Source: Babylonia areolata | Lineage: Eukaryota; Mollusca; Gastropoda; Neogastropoda; Buccinidae | Length of the DNA stretch: 64,000 nucleotides | Direction: 5' to 3' | Assembly (NCBI RefSeq): GCF_041734735.1 | Contig: NC_134883.1 | Coordinates: 17,366,747 to 17,430,746, forward strand | Shown here: in pieces, positions 52,859 through 64,000 of the stretch | Layout: each line of letters starts with the position of its first letter | How positions within the stretch are numbered: the first letter of the stretch is position 1 | Translations under genes and position numbers: made by a program | Notes under the pieces: generated by a model | What the model was told of the DNA's origin: nothing | Seen by the model: only the letters and a program-made list of their open reading frames with translations | Database searches by the model: none

Positions 52859-55426
52859 TGGGGAGGGGAGGTATGATTACCAAGAAGCACAATAATCTAG
52901 AGTATAATTTTTTTTAAACCAACCTAATCCTCCCAATTGTCCACAAACTGCAGTTTGAAAGATCCTAAAATCAACATTAGTTCTGTGAACAGCTGACTAA
53001 GGGAGCTAACTGACAAATGAACTGAGTGGACCAGCCCCTCACCCAAAAAATCAAAACCTCCCCCCCCCCCCCTTCCAAAAAAAAAAAACAAACAAAAAAA
53101 CAACCCAAAACAAAAACCCACTGCAGTAGCATCTAATTTTGCATATTTTGGATATATTGCATTTGGCAAAAACAAGGAAATATGCCTGAATGTTTTTCTA
53201 ATTTTAGATTTCCTGTTAGTTTCTTCTCCATCCACATTAATCACCTTATCACAAACAATAACACATGAACCATGAAATCTTAAGTCGCATGAGCACCACA
53301 GACAAAAAATTAAATAAGGGATGCGTATGACCACAAATAAAGGGAGGGTGGGTGCTGGGAGCGGGTGGGGTATGTGGGAGAAACAAGCCTCTGACCCTGA
53401 GAGAGAGAAATACCTAGGTGATGTGCACAACCGCACTGGAGGAAGAAGTTAATTAAATTCAATGAGACTGAAGCATTTGAAACCATATCAAATGTCAAAA
53501 AGATATCAGACTGAGATGAGAAAGCAAATGGATAGTGGCAGACAAGAGAACTGTTGGAAAGAAAAGTTTCTTCAGCAAGGAGGGAAAGGATGGTCAAATC
53601 AATATGGAAAACATGTCTACATTTGTACAATATAGTTATATACTGTTACTTTATTATCAAATTATGTTATACTGTATTACCTTCTTGGTAAACATGAAGA
53701 TGTACACAAGCACACATGACCCAATGATGAATAAATTCAATATATTTCTGGGTGGTCTTTTTGCCTCTTTTCTTTGCAATATAGAGTTCAATTGCATTCA
53801 CATTCACAAACTTTCTCTAACATTCAGCAATCTACCCATTTTAAAGTGCACTGTATTTGAGAGACAAAGAGAGATAGTGAGTCAGACAGACAGATCATAG
53901 AGACAGAGACAGACATGAAGATGAACATCAATAACTCAAGCCACTAAGGAAAAAACAAAGGAACCAAACAATGACATTGCACTCTCACACCACACATAAA
54001 GCCCAAGAGCCTCCTTCCCCCTCAAACTAATACTTGAAACCTTTTTTTTTTTTTTGAAAGAAAGAAAGAAAAAACAAAAAAACAACAACCACAAAACCAT
54101 ATTTTGAACACACATTCCTACATATAAAAAGCTTAATACTGCATTGATAATAGTAATAAGGTAGATACTAAATCTACGTACACTGTGCAACAGGTAGCAT
54201 TTACAATAGCACAGTCAAGATCAGTCCATCCTCAGATGTTCATACTGGATATTATATGGACACACAATAATATTCATAATATTTCCTAAAGTAAACTCAA
54301 ACAGTATTCCCAAACTTTTATTTCTTTTATAATTTGGGAGCAGCTGAACTTCTATCCTTACATTTTCTCTGCTCTCTCTCCTCTCAGGTTACATACTGAC
54401 ATTTTCTCTGCTCTCTCTCCTCTCAGGTTACATACTGATATGTACATGCTGAGCGAAAAAGTGAAATACTGATATTAAATACCATTGTCCCTCATTAATA
54501 TCCTTACAAAATGCACAGGGGAAAAAAGTGAAAGCAAACCAATTTCTCAGCCCCCCACCAGAACACAAACCAGTCACTGCTACTACAGTTTACTGTCAGC
54601 ACACACATACACACACAAATACTAGAACTGTAAGTAGACTGTAAGATGTACATCCATCTATGTTACACATGGAAAAAGCAACGCAAAAACAAATGGAGTG
54701 GGAATTTTATACAACCATTTGCCAAAAGTTTAAAAATAAATCAACTCCGAAGACAACCCCCTCCCCCTTTCCAACCAATCAAAAGCCCTTTCTCACAGCA
54801 CCATCAGCAGTGTTTTTTTTTCCTTTCTTTATAATTTATATTTACTGCAATTTGCTTTTGGTACTAGTAACTTCAATGTTAAAAAAAAAGAAAAAAAGAA
54901 AAGAAAAAGGAACACTGTGAAAATACTCCAGATATAGTAATGATATTGAAGGCATCACATTATAATATCACTATTTTCAGTGTTGCACACGATTGTTAGA
55001 TGTGCTTGTTTGGTCTCTAACCATTCAACTAACATATTTATTTTAGTAAAACTGTGTACACAAAACCTTATGCAACAGTATATCTTGTAAAATGCATATA
55101 TACATTGGTAAAATCTTATACAAACATACACTGTAAAGTATTGGCAGTGTAAAATGTCAGTATCCAGTATTTAAATGCACACCCTAAGAAGTAAGGTACT
55201 GTCTATACAGTACTATTAAAATACATCTATTATTTAACATATTTTATTGAACGTTTTAGGTCACTTTCTTGCAATGAGACCAACTATTCTTTTGTATTCT
55301 GAGAAATTCACTGTATGATGTAATACAGTGGACAAAAATTCTGAATAATAAAATTTTGTATGTCTGTCTGATCTCTGATGAGAATGTACTCCATGCAATA
55401 AAATTTTTATGACATAAAGGTAAAGA

Positions 55427-55469
<43 letters not shown>

Positions 55470-57647
55470 CATTTTTTGTTACTTTATCTAGATTTCTTTA
55501 TAAATTCTTATACTGCTGATTAATAACCTTGCATCTACTTTTTTGTTTCCATTACCTTTAAAGCATGTGTAACAAGACAAAATAGCCACACACAAAAAAA
55601 GTTTTTCTTCAGAACATGAGACAACCAAATGCGGTATTCGCACGGCAAATCAAAACCAGTGACACACAGAACTGACCTGCAATCCAAAAATATATGCAAC
55701 CATGCATACAAAGTCAATGCATAAAATTCATGGTCAGTGATAAATGATTTTAAGGCTGAAAAGTCACTTTTGCTGAGACAGCAATTCAAAGTGTCTCATT
55801 CATTTCTTGTGAGATATTCATCCTCTTCTCTACTGAGAACACACACAACAGTACACAATGAACACATGCAACTACAATAGGCTTCTATTTCCAAAATAAA
55901 TTGGAAAATAAATACTGAAACAAACAACATGAAACTAACAATGTAGTGCCTAAATCAGACAATGAAACAGCTGACACTAAAAATCTGTTATCTAAAACTT
56001 CAGATAATGATATAGTTTTGATCTGCCCAGAGTGAAAACTTGAGCTGTATTAAGGTACTAAAAATCAGAATCAGGCTTCTAAAAACTACTGATATGAAAA
56101 ATCCCATATGATGTTTCACTCAAAAATGTTAAAAGTCAAATCTTCAGCACAATGACTCACATGACTAAATTAATCTCCTTTTCCTGGCAGCACCAAAAAT
56201 GGTTAGTACTTCTTTTTTTCTACATTGATCTTAAAGAAAAAAAAAGGGGGGTTGATTTCAATACTTGAATACTGTCACAGAAGAAAAAAGTATTCATACA
56301 CGGCTACTTTTTAATAGTCCAAAAGCAAGGAAAGAGAAAGGAAACTGAGAACCAATTTTGTTTATATCACCATGTGCTGGACATGTGATGTTGATATTGT
56401 GATACATGTAACTGTAATGGAAACCATATTGCCAAAGAATAAATTTGGACAGATTATCTCTCTTCCACCTCGTGTGGCAAACAGAGTACATCTCTGGTGA
56501 CAAGCAGAGAACAACAATAAAATCCCTAACACCACCTATTACAGTATCAGTCTTATCCAATCTCTCACTCCCTTTAATTTCAAACAACTTTTTTGGTAAC
56601 TTGAGGTCTGAGAATGGGATTCTGTTTTGGGTTGGGGGGGTTTTTGCCTGTTTTTGTGGCATAAACCCACACGTTTATCAGGCCTCAAGAGCCCATATAA
56701 GGTAAAAACTTTTTTTTTTTTTTAAATGGCGCTTAACAAAAAACAACAACCACCACCCCCACCCCCCTCCGAAAACCTGTTGTAATTAACTTAAACCATT
56801 TAACACACTTCAAACAGGGTGCTTCTGTTCCTATCTAATAAAAATGGACTTGTATAATGAAAAGATTTTCTCTTAGTCTAAAACATGACTGGATGGTATC
56901 TGGCAGAGAAATGTTTTCTGAGGAAAAAATCAAATGACTGTAGGATATCAAAGTAAAGATGTCCATGCGTATGAAGCCTAGCTAACATCTTATCCAACTA
57001 CTTGTATCGGTTAAGAATTACAGAGAACATGATTGTCTACTGAATGAGAATAAAAAGCAATATAAAGCAGTAAATTCATGAGACTATTTCAGTTGAAAAG
57101 ATATAGCAAGCCCACATCACAATCAAGTGAAAGATTCAAATGCAATCATTATCAATGCTGAGAAATTACCCTTACTTCACTGCGAGCATGCTCATATCCG
57201 TACAAGACCACAACAACCAAGTTAATGATGGTTTCTTCAAAATGGCATTAATTATTTATATCTGCGATAACGGAACTACAGACATGAGAAAACAATACTT
57301 CACGATTCAGCTTTACTCTTACAATATAATGAAATAATGACCTGTGACATCATGATTTCCCTTATGGAGCAGTGAAAAGCATCCTTTAATAGGATGCTGA
57401 TGTATACCAACACATTTTCGAATGTTGTATCCAATTAAAAGGAAAACATGTTCCAGAATATCTTAAAAATTCAAGCTAAAAAAAAAATCAACAAAGCCAA
57501 CATCACATGCATGTTGCATCCAAAGAGGACTGGGGATGAAGGGGGGAGGGGGAAGGAAGGGCTGAAGAAAAAAAAAAAAAAAAAAAAAAGCTAGAAGTAG
57601 TAGGACCAGAAATTCACTGAAATCACAAGAACCAAGCAGTCATGCTT
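51016..57647 (-). other. AT-rich non-coding region, probably including the 3' UTR of the Egalitarian-like gene
   Basis: No exon is supported on either strand. It holds poly-A (52827-52855, 57568-57588), (GA)n 55431-55466 and a tandem pair of about 40 bp at 54361-54440. Several AATAAA signals on the minus strand are available, so the length of the 3' UTR cannot be fixed. Confidence 0.45.
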
Positions 57648-59402
57648 TCAAATATCTTCATGGAACAGCTGAGTGGCCAAAATCTCCCCGGTGACAATAG
57701 TCTGGCAGGACACAGTCACCAGCTTCTTTTTCTGCGGGGAGCTGGCTGTGCTGGACACCACAGAGTCACTTCCATTCGAAAGGGTGGAGTTAGGCGCAGA
57801 GCGGGGGCTGTCCCCAAGGACCGAACGATTCATGAAGTGCCGTTCAGCCACCATGGAGAGCCGAGGGGAGATTTCCTCGTCATCACTGAAATGGATGTCG
57901 TCCGGGTCCTTCATGCCCTCCAGCTCTGCGTGATGGAAGTTCCAGACCGGCACTACACCCGCCCCACTGGGTGCGGCGTCAGAAAAGGAGTAGTTGATGC
58001 CCCCGATACTGAGAGGGGTGGCCGCCGTGGAGGGCTCGGTGCTGTCATCCAGATCTGGGTAGATTCGGCGAATCTCATCATTCATTGTTCCCATGGGAGT
58101 GTCTGGTTCCTTCACCACACCATCTAAAGGTATGTCCAAACGGGCAGCCACCTTCTCAATCAGATCCTCAATGGACTCGTTTTCTTTCCACACCTTTGTT
58201 GCTCTCCACCGTGCTCTGCTGCCTTTAGGGGCTGGGATGGCATCAAAGCACACCATCTCTCCCACCTTCAACAGCTTATTCAGATCATCAATGTTCTTTC
58301 CAAAAATTGTGCGGTCTATGAACACATGTTCATGCTTTCCAAGATCAATAATGCCCCATAACTTAGCCACATGGAAAATCTTTCCTTTGCGGTTGGTCAC
58401 GGTTGGTTTGTTCTGCGCCTGAGGGCGGCTGCCTGTTATTATGACATTCAATCGAGTATTTTTTATCACAGACACAGTTTCATCTTCAGAGATGTTAAAA
58501 ATGTTGTTATGTGATTGGATGAAACGCTCCAGCTCCGGTTTGCTCCAACCAATTGTGTTGCGTAGTGACTCTGGAGCCTGAGAGAAGTGGCCTGAGAGAC
58601 TGTTGACCTTCATGTCTCCTTTCTTGTCAATGACGCTCTTGATAAACATGACCGCCTTGTACTCATTGGCTGTCATTGTGATGGGGCCTGGCTTGCCACT
58701 GGCTGATACAGCAGCTGCCACCTTGGATTGAGGTAAGGTGGGCTTCGTGTTGGGTACTTCCAAAGACTTGGGCCGACGTTTGGTTTTGGGCGTGTGCTGA
58801 GCATGACTAGGAAAGCTGACAGGTCGTTCTATAACCAGTGGCATCTCCTCTCTGCCTTCAATGCTGGGATCGGCTGCATTGCTGCGGATGTTATCCTTCA
58901 GGCACACCAGTTCATCTTTCACCTCGAAAATGAGTGGATGCCTCAGCAGCCAAGCATGGAACTCGTTTTGAGGCCCAACACATTCCCTGATGTCGGGAGT
59001 GGCTTGTGATAGATGACCCGCCAAGCTTTTCACCGGCATCCACTTCTCTCCTTTCTTTAGAAGTTTGCCACGAAAGTACTGCACCGCTTCCGTCTCCACG
59101 GAAACGTCAGGTTGGCTTTGGTTGGAGGAGGAGGCTGGGCTGCTTTCACGAAAATTCCCTCCAAGAGGAGCTGTCCCGTCGTTCAAGCTGACAAGATTCC
59201 CGTTGACTGTGAAGAGAGACGGGTACTTCAAGAGAAACTTGCGAAGGCCTGCCTCATTCCCCCCAGCACTTGTCCGCATCTCCTGCGTGAAATTGCGACT
59301 CCCAAAGCGACCTGCCAGCTGGCTGACAGTCATGGGAGTGTTGCTGTACATGAGGATCTCCAAGAAGTACAACATAGCCTTGTGTCCTGGGTCGTCAGCC
59401 AT
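57648..59402 (-). CDS. Egalitarian-like protein with three winged-helix repeats and an S1/cold-shock-like domain
   Basis: A single 584-codon frame starts at ATG 59402; the frame extends six codons upstream without an ATG. Residues 9-74 (AMLYFLEILMYSNTPMTVSQ, FGSRNFTQEMRTSAGGNEAG, KFLLKYPSLFTV) match the N-terminus of Egalitarian, the fly dynein/BicD mRNA-transport adaptor, and of its worm homologue. Two further copies of the fold follow at about 106-168 (SLAGHLSQ, WLLRHPLIFEV) and 249-313 (SLSGHFSQAPESLRNTIGWS, IQSHNNIFNI). Residues 339-406 (GKIFHVAKLWGIIDLGKHEH, VGEMVCFDAIPAPKG, WRATKVW) look like an S1/cold-shock RNA-binding fold. The rest is Ser/Asp/Pro-rich and ends TGEILATQLFHEDI. The 3'-5' exonuclease domain of fly Egalitarian is not present here, and no donor that would extend the frame is obvious. 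The protein is probably cytoplasmic and RNA-related. Confidence 0.72.
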   Translation of the reverse strand: MADDPGHKAMLYFLEILMYSNTPMTVSQLAGRFGSRNFTQEMRTSAGGNEAGLRKFLLKYPSLFTVNGNLVSLNDGTAPLGGNFRESSPASSSNQSQPDVSVETEAVQYFRGKLLKKGEKWMPVKSLAGHLSQATPDIRECVGPQNEFHAWLLRHPLIFEVKDELVCLKDNIRSNAADPSIEGREEMPLVIERPVSFPSHAQHTPKTKRRPKSLEVPNTKPTLPQSKVAAAVSASGKPGPITMTANEYKAVMFIKSVIDKKGDMKVNSLSGHFSQAPESLRNTIGWSKPELERFIQSHNNIFNISEDETVSVIKNTRLNVIITGSRPQAQNKPTVTNRKGKIFHVAKLWGIIDLGKHEHVFIDRTIFGKNIDDLNKLLKVGEMVCFDAIPAPKGSRARWRATKVWKENESIEDLIEKVAARLDIPLDGVVKEPDTPMGTMNDEIRRIYPDLDDSTEPSTAATPLSIGGINYSFSDAAPSGAGVVPVWNFHHAELEGMKDPDDIHFSDDEEISPRLSMVAERHFMNRSVLGDSPRSAPNSTLSNGSDSVVSSTASSPQKKKLVTVSCQTIVTGEILATQLFHEDI

Positions 59403-61545
59403 GTTTGCTGGGTCTGACAAGCTGGAAAGCAGGTGAAAGGTGTCAACAAATGCAGCAAAGCTGAGCGCGGGAATGGGCTGATCAGACCTTCGTCTTTACA
59501 TCAGCAGTGTGAGCGGGATGACCTATCCTGTAACAGAACAAAAACCACAACTGTTACAGCACTACATACAAAATGATACATGGTTAAACTGCCAATGACA
59601 TCTGATCACAGTCCAACTTCACATCATCAAGAACCATCCAGCAAACCTTCAATGGATACATTTCAGGAATATGCCGGTTAGCTGTCTGATGCTTACACAT
59701 GATTATATGCAATATAGTGATCAAAACAAAAATACCCGAGATGCATATTTCAAGAGTTAAACTGTTATTTGGCAGCTAGCTGATTCTGTTTCCTTGAAAA
59801 TCAATGACTATTTCTAAGACATCAACCCATGTCATTACTGTTGACATAAAAGATTCAAAAACAGATGGAAAGGGAAAAAAAAAAAATCTTTAATGTACAG
59901 TAATAATGCAGCACTAGATTTGTTTCCTCTGTGACACTTCACAAGCTCTAAGCTTTAAACCAGTCTCTTTTGCGACTGTTAATGTTACTATTAAGCATAA
60001 ATCAATGAGCCTCTTTGCTACTTTGTATGTGAACATAAGCTTTAAAAAGTAAAGCCAAGTTTATGGATTTTAGTGAATCATGACTGTGATCATCAGTGTG
60101 TATGTGTGCATATATTCGATAACAGATTAATTTTAGTCACTCTAATAATGTTTAACACTAACAGTAACAGGCATCCATCATTATCATCACTGGTATGACT
60201 GTATGGGCTCCATGATCTTGATTTTCATATGAGTCTACAACTCTACTAATAGTTGTCCAAATGATAACACAGTTAGTGAGTGGAGTCATGGCCTAGTGCT
60301 AACGCATATGCAATAGAATCTTAGTGCATGGGATCGAATCCCACATTCGCAAATATTATCTCCCCCTCCACTTGACCTTGAGTGGTGTTCTGGACACCAT
60401 TCATTTGAATGAGACGATAAACCGAGGTCCCGTGTGCATCATATATTTAGCACATGTAAAGTACCCATGGCAACAAAATGGTTGGCCCAGCAAAATTCTG
60501 TAGAAAAACCCACCTTGGTAGGAAACAAACATGCTTCTTAACTAAAGGTAAAAACAACAAATCTTTTAAAACTATATTATTAAAAGGAAAGAAAAAAAAG
60601 GGCAGTGCTGCGGTGGTGCAATGCACACTTCCTGGGGAGAGTAGCCTCTATTTCGCACAGGGAAATCTGTTGTGATGAAGAATAGAAAACAATCTAATGC
60701 AAACATTGAAACAGTGAATCATCTGTGCAAGTATTAAACATTAACCGGTTCTACACAAAGTATGTACATCATTCATTCAATGATCATATAATATAATTAA
60801 CTACACGATTCAGTATTCTCCGTGATACTGCCTGAAGCAATTTTCATTTAACCCAGACTCAACCAACTAACCAAACTGATAAAACATCAAAAGCCAACAC
60901 AGGGCATTTTCTGCTGCTGCTGAATGTTGTGGAAGATGAAGTCAACGACGACCTGAAAACTTTTCTTTTAATTTAACTGCTGTCGTTACTTTAGTTACAG
61001 TTATGAGTAACAATAATGTCAGCTGATGTTCGGCTTTACAACCGTCAGCACGTGGTGATAAACTGCTGGTAGCTGGTGCTGAGGCATTAGTCATCCAACG
61101 ATACATCGTTTCACACACAATCTGTAGGAACTTTTTGAGCTCGACCCTCAGTTTTGCGATTAACATGACGCATTAAATTATACAAATAACGAGTTTAATC
61201 GAACTTATCAAGTAAGACGTACTGCAAAGTTACAATCCACAGAAAATGGAAATATACGATGGCTGACTTCTGAAGTATGACATCATTGGAATCTGCTTAC
61301 AGCAGAGGCCCTGCCGTCACGAGAACTTTTCTCGAATTGCAAAAAATATGAAGTGACATTCTGCACATATTTACCACACAATGGTCTCAAAACACTTTTC
61401 AGTTATACCAGTACGCAATTATGTGCTATTCTGTAGTTAGATCAGTGGTATTCGCATTCCAGATTGCTAGGTAAACTTACTTTATAAGTCGCCGAAACAT
61501 GCAACGAAGTTGACGAAAGCAGCCATCTTGGAAAGGTGCCCTAGC
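59403..61545 (-). other. 5' UTR, intron and leader exon of the Egalitarian-like gene
   Basis: The coding exon starts at about 59530 after the acceptor caactgt..tgttacag (minus strand). The leader exon is 61481 to about 61545, with donor AAA|GTAAGT at 61480. The intron contains the SINE at 60280-60690. The leader holds an ATG (61526) in a CAAGATGGCTGC context and a 14-codon frame that ends before the donor. Confidence 0.55.
60280..60690 (+). mobile_element. tRNA-derived SINE, full-length form with 'GCGC..GGGGAGAG' tail
   Basis: Head with catggcctagtgctaacgca (A-box) and gggatcgaatcccaca (B-box); middle with gagtggtgttctggacacca, gagacgataaaccgaggtcc and aaaattctgtagaaaaaccc; tail with cttcctggggagagtagcct and acagggaaatctgttgtgat. 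It is antisense to the Egalitarian-like gene, in its first intron. Confidence 0.8.
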
Positions 61546-61610
61546 ATTACCCACAATCCCTCTTTCCATCTTTGCGCAGGTGCATTTCATTAGTCGCCAT
61601 CTTGGAGCCG
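61530..61610. promoter_or_regulatory. probable bidirectional promoter with YY1-like motifs
   Basis: GCCATCTTGG occurs at 61522-61531 and again at 61596-61605, both reading AAGATGGC on the minus strand, the YY1/TISU-type motif common in TATA-less metazoan promoters. The minus-strand leader exon starts here. On the other side a + strand donor-like AAC|GTAAGTA at 61840 suggests a divergent transcript with a first exon of about 61600-61839. Confidence 0.4.
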
Positions 61611-62142
61611 AAATTTGAACAGGAAACTCTGTGGCCGGCGAGTTGAATTTTTTTTTTTGCTGCAGTCGGATGGGAATTCAAGTCATTTGGAAGTCTTCTG
61701 GCGCTATGGAAATGCGCCAAACCTGAATCATGTGGTGGATATTTGCATATTTGTTCTGGCTTCTCCGCAATCTCTTTCTTGAATTTGTTTTCTTCATTCT
61801 TGTGGATCTTGTGGCCAAAGCTCCACTGAGAGAAGCAACGTAAGTACTTTGACGACTTTATCACCATTGTTTTTGTCCCCAATCCAATTAGTACTGTTGT
61901 GCTTATTTAGTAGGGGGCTTGTTCAGTTGAAATTGTACAAACCTGTTGAGCACCTCTTTCTCTTGACTGTTTCTTCTTGTCAGTACTGATAGTGGACATG
62001 TGCGCTGTTGAAGTGTTAAAATGGTGAACATTTCAACGTGGTCGGTTGATGTCATTGTCAAGATGATTTTTTTAAATTTTATTGTAACCACTCCTTTATG
62101 AGTATTTATAAGCAGTGTGAATATTTTGATGTATGCATTTGA

Positions 62143-63595
62143 GTGCGGCCCTGACAAAATCAGTCCTCATCCTGAAAAACCTTGCCCCTGATATATCTCC
62201 AGTCCTTACAATGATCTATCAGTCCTCTCTTGACACTGGTTATGTCCCTTCTGACTGGAGATATGCAAACGTTGCACCAATATACAAGAAAGGAGAACAC
62301 TACAACCCAGCTAATTACCGCCCAGTCTCTCTGACCTCTATCCCCTGCAAAATTCTGGAACATGTCATCATCAGTGCTCTCATGTCTCACCTAGAATCCA
62401 ACGAAATCTTATGTCAAGAACAACATGGCTTTCGCAAGTTTCGGTCCTGCGAGACACAACTACTCAATTTTGCAGAAGAACTGTTTGGTACTGTAGAGAA
62501 AGGAAATCAGGCGGACGTCATCATTATGGACTTTGCGAAGGCCTTTGATAAAGTAAACCACAGCCTCCTCATCCACAAACTGAAACATTACGGCGTCCAA
62601 GGAAAGATCAACAAATGGATAGGAGCTTTCTTGAAAGACCGGCAACAATCGGTGGTAGTGGAGGGCGCAGCTTCCAGCCGGGTCAGTGTGAAGTCTGGGG
62701 TCCCACAAGGCTCTGTTTTAGGGCCAGCGCTATTTTTGGCGTACATCAATGACTTGCCAGAAGAACTCTTCTCACTGACACATATGTTTGCTGATGACAC
62801 AGCTGTCTACCATTGAAAGGCCTCCAAAACTGATCAAAACTTACTTCAGGAAGACCTCAAGAAGCTAGAAGCATGGGAGCACAGCTGGGACATGGCTTTC
62901 CATCCTGGAAAATGTACTATTCTCCCAGTTACAAAATCATCCTGTCCTGCAAAATCCGACTATACCCTCCACAACCATATCCTAGAAACTGTTTCTACCT
63001 CAAAATACCTAGGTGTTACCATCACAAGTGATCTCAGCTGGGACCTGCACATCAACACCATTTGTGCAAAAGCCAATAAGACCCTCGGCCTCCTCAGAAG
63101 AAACCTGAAGATCCCAGCAGTGCGCCTCAAAGAAACAGCATATAAGACTTTCGTCAGACCAATCTTGGAGTACGCGTGCACCGTATGGACCCGCATACCC
63201 AAGACAACATCAAGAAGATCGAAGCTGTCCAGAGACGAGCAGCACGGTTTGTGGTCAACCGGTACCACAACACATCTAGTGTCACCGCAATGATCGACAG
63301 ACTGCAATGGCCGACTCTGCAGCACAGACGGAAGGTAGCTAGGCTTGCCATGCTACGGAAAATAATGGATGAAGAGACGATCGTTGACAAAAACTGCATC
63401 ATGCCAGCCCCACTCAGACAAAGAAGGAAACATTCTCGCCAGCTCAACCAGATCCGGAGTAAAACCCAATACAGGCAATATTCCTTCTTCCCCAGAACGA
63501 TACGTGACTGGAACAACCTGCCTGAAACAGCTATAGCAGCAAACACCTTGGACACCTTTAAGTCTAGGGTGCCCCCCAATCAGTAGTTAATTAGA
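62143..63595 (+). mobile_element. young 5'-truncated LINE (CR1/Jockey-like reverse transcriptase)
   Basis: The element starts abruptly at GPDKISP. It covers most of the reverse transcriptase: [95 protein letters not shown], the catalytic [65 protein letters not shown] and PRTIRDWNNLPETAIAANTL. Few lesions are seen: a one-base loss near 62175, a TGA at 62814-62816 after VYH, and a one-base loss near 63190 in the VWDPHTQ region. It ends TFKSRVPPNQ and a stop at 63584-63586. The C-tract and GC-rich stretch to about 63800 may be its 3' untranslated end. A diverged relative lies at 11900-12475. Confidence 0.9.
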
Positions 63596-64000
63596 TAACA
63601 GGTCCCGTACCCCCCCCCCCCCTCCTCCTCCTCCTCCCCACCCCCTCTCTTACCCTAATATTTTTGTTTTTTTTAAATTTATTTCTTGGGCCCTGCTGTC
63701 TTAGATCAGCAAGGGACCGGCTAGCTCGGAAGGGCGAAAAGTGAAGTGATAGTAGCCTGCCGGAGAACCCACTTAGAGTAGGACTAAGTTTTCATCCTCA
63801 CTAATAGGTCTGTCACTTTCTGTAGCTTTTCTTTCATCGCAACCCAACAAAAATGGCGTAAAAATCAAATTGATGATTGTGGCCATCAACGCAGTGAAAG
63901 TGAAAGACTGTAACTTACAGTGGATTGATTGTGGGTGGTTGCCCTGTATCTATAGGGATTACCACAGGATTATAGACAGACAAGACAAGTGTATATTATA
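63596..64000. other. downstream of the LINE; C-rich tract, no gene seen
   Basis: A C run (63609-63622) and (CTC)n (63620-63638) are followed by possible LINE 3' untranslated sequence and unassigned DNA. Confidence 0.4.

Noticed and set aside
62892-63293. 133-codon frame as a separate gene
   Set aside because: It is part of the LINE reverse transcriptase after a stop.

Overview
The window is eukaryotic nuclear DNA: genes are split by large introns, the non-coding DNA is full of dinucleotide microsatellites, minisatellites, LINE fragments and tRNA-derived SINEs, and there is no operon-like gene packing. Several SINE sequence modules and the general repeat style match what I remember from gastropod molluscs, so a marine or freshwater snail is the best guess. 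This is recognition from memory, not a database result.

Layout. (1) 445-6040, + strand: the last three coding exons of an SLC17-type (sialin / phosphate / vesicular glutamate transporter family) membrane transporter. A degraded LINE lies antisense in its penultimate intron and a SINE in its last intron. (2) 6.7-12.5 kb: a transposon graveyard with a short Gypsy-like LTR fossil, three LINE fragments (one with a 194-bp block present three times) and a clean TTAA-flanked piggyBac-like MITE. (3) 14210-36135, + strand: a multi-exon gene for an RBR (RING1-IBR-RING2) E3 ubiquitin ligase. Fourteen exons can be joined with every splice phase agreeing, giving a predicted 1067-residue protein with an unrecognised cysteine-containing N-terminal region, an acidic linker, the RBR module and a C-terminal extension. 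In the model RING2 has glycine where the catalytic cysteine normally sits. (4) 39807-47130, - strand: a gene for a secreted or membrane-anchored cysteine-containing protein of unknown function, possibly with a laminin-G-like fold. (5) 47-57.6 kb: mostly non-coding AT-rich DNA, SINE pieces and simple repeats, probably including a long 3' UTR. (6) 57648-61545, - strand: an Egalitarian-like protein with three winged-helix repeats and an S1/cold-shock-like domain, with a spliced 5' leader starting in a probable bidirectional promoter near 61.55 kb. (7) 62.1 kb to the end: a fairly young, 5'-truncated LINE.

The most unusual signal is in the RBR gene. Nearly every large intron carries a minisatellite of 34-51 bp units that starts or stops exactly at a splice junction, and most of these units contain a copy of the splice site and in several cases a few bases of the adjoining exon. 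Unrelated unit sequences were thus amplified independently at about nine separate exon borders of one gene, producing ladders of decoy splice sites. Some ladders would give in-frame exon extensions and others an immediate stop codon. The neighbouring - strand gene shows a milder form of the same thing, with microsatellites directly abutting its splice sites.
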